Source: JANQEU01 sp965601455 (GTDB taxonomy: Bacteria; Bacteroidota; Bacteroidia; Cytophagales; Cyclobacteriaceae). From it: a DNA stretch of 64,000 nucleotides. A model generated the notes under the pieces. That model was not told where the DNA came from. It worked only from the letters and a program-made list of their open reading frames with translations, and searched no databases. The position numbers and the translations under genes are program-made. Positions within the stretch are counted from its first letter, which is position 1, and every line of letters begins with the position of its first letter. Of the stretch, positions 56,650-64,000 are shown in pieces. The stretch is from contig OZ271831.1 in the NCBI GenBank assembly GCA_965601455.1, positions 2,170,001-2,234,000 on the forward strand, read 5' to 3'.

Positions 56650-57942
56650 ATGCCTCAACCTATGACTTACAAAGCCCAATCGATAATTACGTTGCTGATT
56701 CTATTCTTGTACCTGGGGAGTTGTACTTCCCAAAACTCAACAAGTGAACCAATGCAGGAAAGTGAAGAACAGCTAATAAGCAGAGCTCTTGAAATTCATG
56801 ATCGGGTGTTAACGGTAGATACACATGCTGATACACCTCTCAGAATGATCGAGCCAGGGTTTGATATGGCGGAAAGACATGACCCCAATGAAACCGGATC
56901 AAAAGTGGATTATCCAAGAATGAAGGAGGGTGGATTAGATGCCATTTTCTTTGCTGCTTTCGTTGCCCAGGATATCCGAGACGATGACGGTAACACCAGG
57001 GCAAAAGCATTATGCCTACAGATGATTGACTCAGTAATTACTTCTACCGGCAGAAACTCAGATATGGTTGGACTGGCGTTAGACCCTGATGATGCCTATG
57101 AGTTGGAAAAAGAAGGCAAACGTGCCATCTACATTGGTATTGAAAACGGATATCCTATTGGAAGTGATGTCTCCAATGTCGAACTATATTACAATAAGGG
57201 TATACGTTACATCACTCTTGTTCATTCGGCAAATAACGATTTAGCGGATTCGGCAACAGATCCTGATGGTGGAGAGCATGGAGGGATTAGTACATTAGGT
57301 GCGGAAGTTGTGAAGGAAATGAATCGTCTTGGAATTATGGTGGATGTGTCCCATGGTAATGACAGTGTGTTTTATGATGCGATTGCTCTTTCTCAAGCTC
57401 CAATAATTGCTAGCCATTCAAATGCAAGATCCGTGACTGATCACCAAAGAAATATGACTGATGAAATGCTTAAACTAATGGCGGAAAATGGTGGTGTTGT
57501 ACAACTAACCATGTTATCGACCTACTTACGCGATGCTCCAGAGAATCCAAAACGTGATTCTGCCATGGCCGTACTTCGGTCAATGAGGAAACCTGCAGGT
57601 GAAATGACACAAGAGGACAGAACAAAATTAAGGGACATTTACTATGAGATAGAGGAGAAATATCCGGATCCACTAGCCACAGTAAAGCATGTTGGAGACC
57701 ACATTGACCATATTGTCAAGGTGGCAGGGATAGATCATGTTGGAATAGGTTGTGATTTTGATGGCGGTGGTGGAATTGAAGGTGTTTTCGATGCGAGTGA
57801 GGTAATGAATATTACGATAGAACTTGTAAGACGCGGATATTCTGAAGAGGAGATCGAGAAGATTTGGGGAGGTAATCTGATTAGGGTATTTAGAGAGGTT
57901 CAAGCGGTCGCAAAAGAAATACAGGCAAACGCTTCAACTTAA
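56650..57942 (+). CDS. M19 membrane dipeptidase-type lipoprotein
   Basis: The 430-residue protein has a lipoprotein signal (lipobox LGSC, Cys25) and the M19 renal-dipeptidase active site: His59/Asp61 (THAD), bridging Glu165 (IENGYPIG), His235 (DVSHG) and His256 (ASHSNARS). The spacing matches the human enzyme's last two histidines (21 residues). It cleaves dipeptides outside the cytoplasm with two zincs. It starts an operon with DUF6702 and HupE-like genes. ATG 56650 or 56662 is possible. Confidence 0.92.
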   Translation: MPQPMTYKAQSIITLLILFLYLGSCTSQNSTSEPMQESEEQLISRALEIHDRVLTVDTHADTPLRMIEPGFDMAERHDPNETGSKVDYPRMKEGGLDAIFFAAFVAQDIRDDDGNTRAKALCLQMIDSVITSTGRNSDMVGLALDPDDAYELEKEGKRAIYIGIENGYPIGSDVSNVELYYNKGIRYITLVHSANNDLADSATDPDGGEHGGISTLGAEVVKEMNRLGIMVDVSHGNDSVFYDAIALSQAPIIASHSNARSVTDHQRNMTDEMLKLMAENGGVVQLTMLSTYLRDAPENPKRDSAMAVLRSMRKPAGEMTQEDRTKLRDIYYEIEEKYPDPLATVKHVGDHIDHIVKVAGIDHVGIGCDFDGGGGIEGVFDASEVMNITIELVRRGYSEEEIEKIWGGNLIRVFREVQAVAKEIQANAST

Positions 57943-57959
57943 GAAGTAGGCCAAAGCGT

Positions 57960-58469
57960 ATGTACAAACTGCTGTTTGTATTAGTCTTTTGTGTAGGATT
58001 TTTTTCATCCTGGTCACATCCATTACGATTATCATTATGTGAAATTGAGTATTCCGAAGAGAACCAGCTTTTAACGATCAATCTGAAGCTGTTTCTGATG
58101 GATGTAAATGAGGCCTTGGTGTTTGATCCTAATAGCACTGAATTGGCGTTTTGTCAACCAAACGAGTCACCAAATGCTGATCAGCTTCTACTTGACTACT
58201 TGAATCAATTTTTCTATGTCAAAGCGAATTCAGCAAGAGCGGATCTCAAGATAAAGGGTAAGAGACTGAGTGGGGAAGGGGATAATGTCGCCTTAGGCGT
58301 TCTTTTTGAGATTAAGCAGGTGGATCCTATTGAATCGCTTGAAGTAAAAAATGCCGTTTTCACTGATCTATTCTTTGATCAAAACAATATCGTCTATGTC
58401 CATATTGGCGGAGAATCAAAAAGCTTAATGCTGAATAAGAAAACATCTACTCACAAGTTAACTTTCTAG
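57960..58469 (+). CDS. DUF6702 family secreted protein
   Basis: The 169-residue protein has a signal peptide followed by SHPLRLSLCEIEYSEENQLLTINLKLFLMDVNEAL, the hallmark start of DUF6702. It lies 17 bases after the dipeptidase and one base before the HupE-like gene, so it belongs to one operon. The family often sits beside HupE/UreJ-like genes and may bind or present a metal, but this is inference. Confidence 0.85.
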   Translation: MYKLLFVLVFCVGFFSSWSHPLRLSLCEIEYSEENQLLTINLKLFLMDVNEALVFDPNSTELAFCQPNESPNADQLLLDYLNQFFYVKANSARADLKIKGKRLSGEGDNVALGVLFEIKQVDPIESLEVKNAVFTDLFFDQNNIVYVHIGGESKSLMLNKKTSTHKLTF

Positions 58470-58470
58470 T

Positions 58471-59055
58471 ATGGACCTGTTTCCTTTTTATTTGAGGCTT
58501 GGTTTCGATCATATTTCTAATCTTGCTGGCTATGACCACATTCTATTTCTCATAGCTCTCTGTGCAGTGTATAGGATAGAGCAATGGAGGAATATTCTTG
58601 TTCTGGTTACGGCTTTCACCATTGGTCACAGTGTAACCTTGGTCCTAGCATCGTTTGGGACAATCACAATTTCATCCAGTTTGATCAAATTCCTGATTCC
58701 TACGACCATATTACTGACCGCTTTATACAATGTGATGACTAACCAGTCTAAAGAAAAGCCATTTAAAATGAACAGGCATTATGCAATGGCCCTTTTCTTT
58801 GGATTTATCCATGGGATGGATTTCTCAAACTACTTTCGAGCATTACTGATGGGAGATTCCTCAATCGTAGTGCCATTGTTCGGTTTTAATGTCGGCATAG
58901 AATTGGGCCAACTACTTGTTGTACTCGTCATCGTGGGGATAGCGTTTCTATTTCTCAATATTTTTGGTGCGAGACACCGGGATTGGAATGTTTTCGTTTC
59001 CGGAGCAGCTGCAGGAATGTCAATTGTTTCAATGATTGAAAATAAGTTTTGGTAG
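58471..59055 (+). CDS. HupE/UreJ family membrane protein
   Basis: The 194-residue protein has about six membrane helices and the conserved His/Asp sites GFDHI, GYDHILFL, FTIGHSVTLVL and GFIHGMDFS, which mark HupE/UreJ-type nickel or cobalt permeases. Here there is no hydrogenase or urease, so the cargo is uncertain; the upstream metallopeptidase suggests metal supply. It converges with the OMP-barrel gene with two bases between stops. Confidence 0.88.
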   Translation: MDLFPFYLRLGFDHISNLAGYDHILFLIALCAVYRIEQWRNILVLVTAFTIGHSVTLVLASFGTITISSSLIKFLIPTTILLTALYNVMTNQSKEKPFKMNRHYAMALFFGFIHGMDFSNYFRALLMGDSSIVVPLFGFNVGIELGQLLVVLVIVGIAFLFLNIFGARHRDWNVFVSGAAAGMSIVSMIENKFW

Positions 59056-59057
59056 TA

Positions 59058-61442
59058 TTAAAAACCCCCAGAAATCTTTTTCTCATTGCTGTCCCGCTTC
59101 CGTCTAATAGGAGCTTGTTTTCTTCCTCTACCAAAGCTGTGAGTATATCCAATAAAAATGGATTGACTATCCCATTGATAGTTACCCAATTGAACTACTG
59201 GACGCTCTCCCTCAAACGCAAATCGTTGAGTATGAAAAATGTCATTAATATTAATGCTCACTGTGCCTTTGCCTTCAAATAGTTGATACCTCGCACCGGC
59301 ATTTAGAAAATAATAGGATAGTGTTCGATACTGCAGATTTGTATTTGCGCCCCGATAAAGACCTATCAATTGAATCGTTAAATTCTTATGAATCTTGTAA
59401 CTATGGTTCATACGCAAATTGTATAGTACATTCCGTACTTCGCGATACAAATCTTCTACAACACCTTTTTGAATTTGCGAGTACAGATCAAAACTGGCAT
59501 TTACTCCCCATTTTTCGGTCAATTGTATATTACCAGAAAACTCCACTCCAAACGCTTCATTATTTTGGTAGTTGTCGTAAGAGAAAAGAATGTTTCCTGG
59601 GTTTTCCTCATCGTTGAATCCAAAGCGAGTAATTTCATCGTATATTCTCCTATAGAAAACTCCTGTTGTCACACTTCCGGTTTTTAGTTGGCGAGTGTAG
59701 TTGAATTCCACTGAATTTGTGAACTGAGGAACTAAAGAAGGATTTCCCACATTCGTAATCCGAGCTGAACTCCATGCTCTCATTGGGTTGAGTTGATTGA
59801 GCCCCGGCCGATCTACTCGCCTGCTTAAGCTGAGGTTAAAAGCATCTCTTTGTGATTCCGGATCAGGAAGGTAAGTCAGGAATCCTGTTGGATAAACAGT
59901 CCTTATTAAATCATTGAATTGCCTTGAAACTCTTTCATTTTCATCAAACAGACTTTTTTGCTTAAACTCTTCCATCCTGGCGCCCAATTGATAAGACCAT
60001 CTTCCTAATTGTTGAGAAAAATTAAGATAGAGGGCATAGATGTTTCGATCTAAATCATATTTTCCACCATTGAAATTGGGGTTGGTGGTCAAGTAAGAGT
60101 TATCCGTTCGTTGGACACGGGCTTCAAAACCAAGTTCTAATCTTTGGTTTTCGGTAATATTACCCTCATAATCTAGATTAACTGTCGTATTCGCCCGGTT
60201 AGATCCGATTTCTTCCACTGCTGTCGCCACACCAAAAGCGCTCCCATAGAAATCAAAGTCTGCATCTTCCTCACCACTAAATATGCTATGGTCGACCTCA
60301 AACTCAAGTTTATGTTTATCAGAGAATTGATGTTTAATATCAAAATTGAAAGTTGAGGTTGTATTAAAAATGGAAGAACTATATTCCTGTCCAAAATTTG
60401 ATGATTCCACTTCTTCGAAAAGGATATCCGTAGATCGGAAAGATTGATTTCTGAAACTATTGAGTATAGAATAGAAAGAGACAATCGTTTTCTCTCCCGC
60501 ATAATAATCAAGTCCGGTTTTGATCATTTGGGAGGTTCTATCATTTAATGAGAACCAAATTTCATCAGACCCTTCATCGGTTCTATTTATAATTCCTTCA
60601 AACGGCATCGGTCCGTCAGTAAGAGCGTAGTTTGCAAAGAAGTTTACCTTTCTCGCTCGATAATTAAGATCGGAAGAAACGTTTGGTCGTCTTTCGTTTC
60701 CCATCGTTAATCCCGCGGTAACCGTTCCATTAAAACCCAAATTGGAGTTCTTACGCAAGATGATATTAATGATACCACTCATTCCCTCAGGTACGTATTT
60801 AGCTGATGGATTTGTGATAAGTTCAATGGATTGAATGGAACCTGATGGAATTTGCTGTAGTATCTGTGAAGCTCGCTGGTTTGTAGGTTTTCCATCTACT
60901 AAAATGATGACATTGTCATTCCCCCTCATTGAAATATCTCCATTTTGATCAACATCTACTGAAGGTATATTCACCATTAAGTCCGCAGGAGTTGGTCCTA
61001 CAGTTGCCAAATCTTTTCCAATGTTGATCACCTTTCTATCTACTTTTTGTTCAATGGTAGAACGTTCGGCTGTCACCTCTACTTCATTGAGAACCTCTAC
61101 ATCTTCGAATATTTTGATCACACCCAAATCAACGGAAACAGTTTCAGGACCAACTACGATGTCCAGGTTCTCTTTTTCAAATCCGATAAACTGAACTTCC
61201 ATCCTATAAGATCCAAATGGAATTTGATCTATTCGGAAGATGCCTTGCTCATCTGATATGCCACCTTTGACCAGGGATAATGAATCCATAGTTAACAAGG
61301 AAACAGTGACAAATGGAAGGGATTCTCCGGATTGACCATCGACAATTCTCCCGATGATCTGACCATTTTGGTCACGTTGAGCAAAGAGATTGAATGCTAA
61401 AAAAATGAAATAAATAAGGAAAGATATTTTTTTATTGTACAT
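59058..61442 (-). CDS. Outer membrane beta-barrel TonB-receptor-like protein
   Basis: The 794-residue protein has a signal peptide, a CarboxypepD_reg-like domain (~25-110; GRIVDGQSGESLPFVTVSL), a plug-like domain with NVIILVDGKPTNQRASQILQQIPSGSIQSIELITNPSAKY (~175-215), and a barrel of the OMP_b-brl_3 type. Its C-terminus is Arg/Lys-rich (RGRKQAPIRRKRDSNEK), extending past the final strand. Downstream of an AraC regulator on the same strand, it may be regulated by it. The ligand is unknown. Confidence 0.88.
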   Translation of the reverse strand: MYNKKISFLIYFIFLAFNLFAQRDQNGQIIGRIVDGQSGESLPFVTVSLLTMDSLSLVKGGISDEQGIFRIDQIPFGSYRMEVQFIGFEKENLDIVVGPETVSVDLGVIKIFEDVEVLNEVEVTAERSTIEQKVDRKVINIGKDLATVGPTPADLMVNIPSVDVDQNGDISMRGNDNVIILVDGKPTNQRASQILQQIPSGSIQSIELITNPSAKYVPEGMSGIINIILRKNSNLGFNGTVTAGLTMGNERRPNVSSDLNYRARKVNFFANYALTDGPMPFEGIINRTDEGSDEIWFSLNDRTSQMIKTGLDYYAGEKTIVSFYSILNSFRNQSFRSTDILFEEVESSNFGQEYSSSIFNTTSTFNFDIKHQFSDKHKLEFEVDHSIFSGEEDADFDFYGSAFGVATAVEEIGSNRANTTVNLDYEGNITENQRLELGFEARVQRTDNSYLTTNPNFNGGKYDLDRNIYALYLNFSQQLGRWSYQLGARMEEFKQKSLFDENERVSRQFNDLIRTVYPTGFLTYLPDPESQRDAFNLSLSRRVDRPGLNQLNPMRAWSSARITNVGNPSLVPQFTNSVEFNYTRQLKTGSVTTGVFYRRIYDEITRFGFNDEENPGNILFSYDNYQNNEAFGVEFSGNIQLTEKWGVNASFDLYSQIQKGVVEDLYREVRNVLYNLRMNHSYKIHKNLTIQLIGLYRGANTNLQYRTLSYYFLNAGARYQLFEGKGTVSININDIFHTQRFAFEGERPVVQLGNYQWDSQSIFIGYTHSFGRGRKQAPIRRKRDSNEKKISGGF

Positions 61443-61504
61443 AATGGTATTAACTAAGAGGTATAACTCTAGTTTGTTGAGTGAAATGAGAACTGTTGTA
61501 AGAT

Positions 61505-62611
61505 TTAAGCTATTTCCTTAGAGAAGTAATCACTCGGGGAGGTTCCCATGATCTTTTTGAAAGACTTATTAAAAGTCGTTTTCGAGTTAAAACCTGCTTC
61601 TTGTGCTAAACCGAAGAATGTTAAGTTTTTTGCTCGGTCAGATTTCGCCAGTTCAATGAATTCCTTGATTCTGAAATAGTTGACATACTCAAAGAAATTC
61701 ATCCCAATCTTTTCATTCAATAGTCGGGCAACATCCGGATTATTGACTCCAAGCATTCTAGCTAAATCAGCTTTCATCAGACTTCGATTCAAATAAGGTT
61801 TTTCCTTTAACATCAAGTGTTCCAGCTGTTTTTGCAACAGAGCTAGCTCTTCATCGGTGAGCTTGGATTGCACATATTTTGTAGCGTTTAACTGCCTGGC
61901 TGCTTTAAATAGTGTGGGCTCTTTGATTGTGTAAAAGGTGATGAAGAGCATCAGAAATGCAATTGCAACCCATATGAAGGGTCTAATCTCACGTTCCAGC
62001 CAACTATTACCAACGATACCAACGATATAAACTGTTAACCAGATTAATAAGCAACACCCGATGGCTATCAAGAAGCTTTGGAAAAATGTAGTTTGAATTG
62101 AAAAACTGGTTTCTTCAGAAATCTTCCTCTTAAACGACCTGAAAATTCTGAAGGAAGCCCACCAGTAAATTCCATTTACCAGAAGCCCGGCTCCCATGAA
62201 GATGGCAACCATCCAAAAAAGCTCACCACTTTTAAATCTTTGTACAATGACTTCCTGAGGTGCGAAAACATAGTAAATCGATAAGGTGATAATATAACAG
62301 ATACCGGGAATATAGTGTATCAAATCTTCCCTTTTAAATCCGTTTGTTCCTTTTAAAGAGCTCTTCGTAAAGAGGTAGACAGTTGCTCCGAATAGATAAA
62401 CAGCATATTCTGAAAGACTATACAGTCTTTGTACGCCATCAAAATCAATAATCCAGATTTTTCCCAAAAGTCCAATCATCATTACTATAATCAAAACGAT
62501 TAGATAAGGATTGAGCGCTGATCGAATCTTCCCCGAGAAAGCATATATAAAGAGCAGGAATACGCTTTGTAGGAATGCGAAGTAAATCAACTGATTGAGA
62601 ACCGTTTGCAT
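61505..62611 (-). CDS. Membrane-anchored AraC family transcriptional regulator
   Basis: The 368-residue protein has seven predicted membrane helices (~5-235) and a C-terminal AraC-type double HTH (~265-368) with LARMLGVNNPDVARLLNEKIGMNFFEYVN and GFNSKTTFNKSFKKIMGTSPSDYF. This 7TM-AraC design is common in Bacteroidota and senses an envelope or extracellular cue directly. It may regulate the receptor gene 62 bases downstream and/or the secreted protein upstream. Confidence 0.9.
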   Translation of the reverse strand: MQTVLNQLIYFAFLQSVFLLFIYAFSGKIRSALNPYLIVLIIVMMIGLLGKIWIIDFDGVQRLYSLSEYAVYLFGATVYLFTKSSLKGTNGFKREDLIHYIPGICYIITLSIYYVFAPQEVIVQRFKSGELFWMVAIFMGAGLLVNGIYWWASFRIFRSFKRKISEETSFSIQTTFFQSFLIAIGCCLLIWLTVYIVGIVGNSWLEREIRPFIWVAIAFLMLFITFYTIKEPTLFKAARQLNATKYVQSKLTDEELALLQKQLEHLMLKEKPYLNRSLMKADLARMLGVNNPDVARLLNEKIGMNFFEYVNYFRIKEFIELAKSDRAKNLTFFGLAQEAGFNSKTTFNKSFKKIMGTSPSDYFSKEIA

Positions 62612-62629
62612 TATCAGAGAGTGTCTTAC

Positions 62630-63316
62630 CTATTTAAGTATGAACTGGTTTACATGCTTAACCCCGGAATGATCCATGGAAGCATTTGCGTCATTAAAGC
62701 TCTGGAAATCTTCCATACTCTTCCATTCAGTAATTGTAAAATACTCCGGGTTGTAATGATAGCCGAAAGGAGAGGTTCCATTCGTTAATTCAAGAACAAT
62801 CTGTCCACCTTGTTTCGTTATTTCCTCTTCCCAGTCTTCTTGAAACGAAACGAATTCCTGTTCCGAAGAGCTCCAATAAGCTGTCGCTACGTAAGTTCTC
62901 TCTCCGTTTAGAACTAACTCTTGATTTTCTTCTGCTTTCCAGTAAGTAAGGAAGAAAGTTGGCCAAATGGTTCGTCGGTATTCATGGAATTTCGGATATT
63001 CTTCTACAATTGCCTCTGTGAATGATATTCGTTTATCGTAGTCTTTCCAGGTGGCCATGATAAAGATTGTAGGCCAATAGTTTCCCTGAGTAGGGGGATT
63101 AGCAATGCGATAAGAGAACTGCGGTTTGTAGCCCCATTCTTGTGCTATTGGCACGGCTACGTTAAAATAATCTTCACGCTCACTGGAAGCATCCGGGTTT
63201 GTTGTGAGTAGCAAAAGATCAATGGCCTCGCCCTTTTTCACTGTGAAGGTTTTTTCTTGACTCTTTCCAGGTAAAGCCAGAACAATTAGAGTTGTTAGTA
63301 AGAGTAATTGACGCAT
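62630..63316 (-). CDS. Secreted two-domain protein, ferredoxin-like (dimeric alpha/beta barrel) fold likely
   Basis: From the ATG at 63316 it encodes 228 residues with a signal peptide (MRQLLLLTTLIVLALPGKSQ) and two related ~95-residue halves. Each has a strand-helix-strand layout (YWPTIFIMATWKDYDKRISF; NPEYFTITEWKSMEDFQSFND), as in antibiotic-monooxygenase/DUF1330-like dimeric barrels. No catalytic residue is evident. The reading frame stays open upstream to 63343 but only the ATG gives a signal peptide. It is 18 bases upstream of the AraC gene on the same strand. Confidence 0.7.
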   Translation of the reverse strand: MRQLLLLTTLIVLALPGKSQEKTFTVKKGEAIDLLLLTTNPDASSEREDYFNVAVPIAQEWGYKPQFSYRIANPPTQGNYWPTIFIMATWKDYDKRISFTEAIVEEYPKFHEYRRTIWPTFFLTYWKAEENQELVLNGERTYVATAYWSSSEQEFVSFQEDWEEEITKQGGQIVLELTNGTSPFGYHYNPEYFTITEWKSMEDFQSFNDANASMDHSGVKHVNQFILK

Positions 63317-63384
63317 AGTATGTTTAAAATTTTTGTTTGCCAATGTTACGCGTCAATCATAAGGATGTTTGGAAAAATGCCACT

Positions 63385-63411
63385 GAACGCGTTCGTAAAC
63401 CGTATGCATAC
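63385..63411. promoter_or_regulatory. Two tandem 10-bp palindromes in a divergent promoter region
   Basis: GAACGCGTTC (63385-63394) and GTATGCATAC (63402-63411) are each perfect palindromes, seven bases apart. They lie 69-95 bases upstream of the secreted protein start and 116-142 bases upstream of the PAP2 gene. The spacing (17 bases centre to centre) is compatible with two regulator dimers. No T run is seen. Confidence 0.4.
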
Positions 63412-63526
63412 CTCTTTTGGGGATAAATGAAGAAAAGTAGAGTGAAATAGAATTCAGTTATACAAGGTGCAAGCGTCTACTTGCTAAGTGGTATATTAGT
63501 TATTCAATTCCACTAACCAATCACTA

Positions 63527-64000
63527 ATGTTCACAACTGAATTTGTGCACCAGGTGCAACAACTCTTCGGTGAAGGATGGTATTCTTTTTTTGAGGGTAT
63601 TTCAATCTTCGGAAACCTTCTGATCACAACGATTTTAATCTATGTAATTATTGAAGCCGTGGATTTCAAGAAAGGGGTTTTGATTGCCAACCTTTTTCTG
63701 TTTACTACAGTCGTCACCTTTTTTCTTAAAGAGGTCATAGACTATCCCAGGCCACTTAACGTGGATCCATCACTAAATAGTTTTGATTTTGAAGTCGGAA
63801 ACGATTTGACGGAAATTCAACCAACCGGATTCTTTCAATTATTCTATTCTGAACTGCTTGATGAGGTACGTAAAACAGAGGTTCCAAGACAGGGATTACC
63901 CTCAGGGCATACTTCAATGATTGTAGCACTTCTTTTTGGTTCCTACCTGGTGTTCAGAAAACGGTGGATAGCCGCTCTCTTTCCTGTAATCATTTTTCTT
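63527..64000 (+). CDS. PAP2 family phosphatase (C-terminus outside window)
   Basis: The first 158 residues are present and in frame to the window edge. They show a membrane protein with PAP2 signature one KEVIDYPRP and signature two PSGHTS. Such enzymes dephosphorylate undecaprenyl pyrophosphate or phosphatidate. The third signature (SRxxxxxH) would be outside the window. Confidence 0.9.
   Translation, partial: MFTTEFVHQVQQLFGEGWYSFFEGISIFGNLLITTILIYVIIEAVDFKKGVLIANLFLFTTVVTFFLKEVIDYPRPLNVDPSLNSFDFEVGNDLTEIQPTGFFQLFYSELLDEVRKTEVPRQGLPSGHTSMIVALLFGSYLVFRKRWIAALFPVIIFL

Noticed and set aside
1..64000. tRNA, rRNA, CRISPR arrays, transposases, phage genes
   Set aside because: I scanned for tRNA T-loop-like motifs, regularly spaced repeats and transposase or integrase proteins and found none that could be supported by eye.

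Overview
The window looks like chromosomal DNA of a marine-type Bacteroidota, most likely a Cytophagia/Cytophagales relative. The evidence is indirect but consistent. Two secreted proteins end in type IX secretion (T9SS) sorting domains (6064-7869 and 34001-39952). There are three TonB-dependent or OMP-barrel receptors with N-terminal CarboxypepD_reg-like domains, a DUF4249 lipoprotein, several SPII lipoproteins and standalone FtsX permeases. Starts lack Shine-Dalgarno sequences, and one promoter has the Bacteroidota form (GTTG, 19 nt, TAAATTTG). No rRNA, tRNA, CRISPR array, prophage or insertion sequence was recognised, so this reads as ordinary backbone DNA with strong envelope and secreted-hydrolase content.

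Left part (1-13.2 kb). A truncated molybdopterin hydroxylase large subunit is coupled to its Tat-exported 2Fe-2S subunit. Next comes a lipoprotein pair on the same strand: a multiheme cytochrome c with ten CXXCH motifs plus one CX3CH, and a double-rhodanese lipoprotein closed by a good terminator. DUF2177 and DUF1295 membrane proteins, a secreted M28 peptidase with a T9SS tag, a zinc-ribbon membrane protein, the HrpB helicase and an ABC-F ATPase follow.

Middle (13.3-33.9 kb). A MaoC-type hydratase, a cation-chloride-cotransporter-like permease and an FtsX permease lead to a divergent pair: a secreted lectin-like protein and a membrane protein that may sense and share its fold. The stretch 21.3-30.8 kb is the most interesting part. 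It holds a COG0523 (CobW-like) P-loop metallochaperone, a purple-acid-phosphatase-like enzyme, an LCIB-type (theta) carbonic anhydrase homologue, GTP cyclohydrolase I, a DUF3299-like protein with a CxxC, a small lipoprotein, a ZnuD-like TonB receptor and a DUF418 membrane protein. Four copies of the inverted repeat GCAACA-N-TGTTGC (two perfect, two with one mismatch) lie only in intergenic or start-proximal DNA of this stretch. One covers the -33 box of the folE promoter. I infer a metal-responsive regulon, most likely zinc (Zur-like); no regulator gene is visible here.

Right part (33.9-64 kb). A 1983-residue T9SS protein has three propeller/linker modules and seven cadherin-like repeats. It is followed by an M14 carboxypeptidase lipoprotein and a short-chain dehydrogenase. 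A tightly overlapping receptor, DUF4249 lipoprotein and MG2/plug-like operon comes next, then PhoD-type and GDPD-type phosphodiesterase lipoproteins and a second giant VPS10/BNR propeller protein paralogous to the one at 30.9 kb. The window ends with an orphan PAS histidine kinase, an M19 dipeptidase/DUF6702/HupE operon, a convergent OMP-barrel receptor, a membrane-anchored AraC regulator, a secreted two-domain protein and a truncated PAP2 phosphatase.
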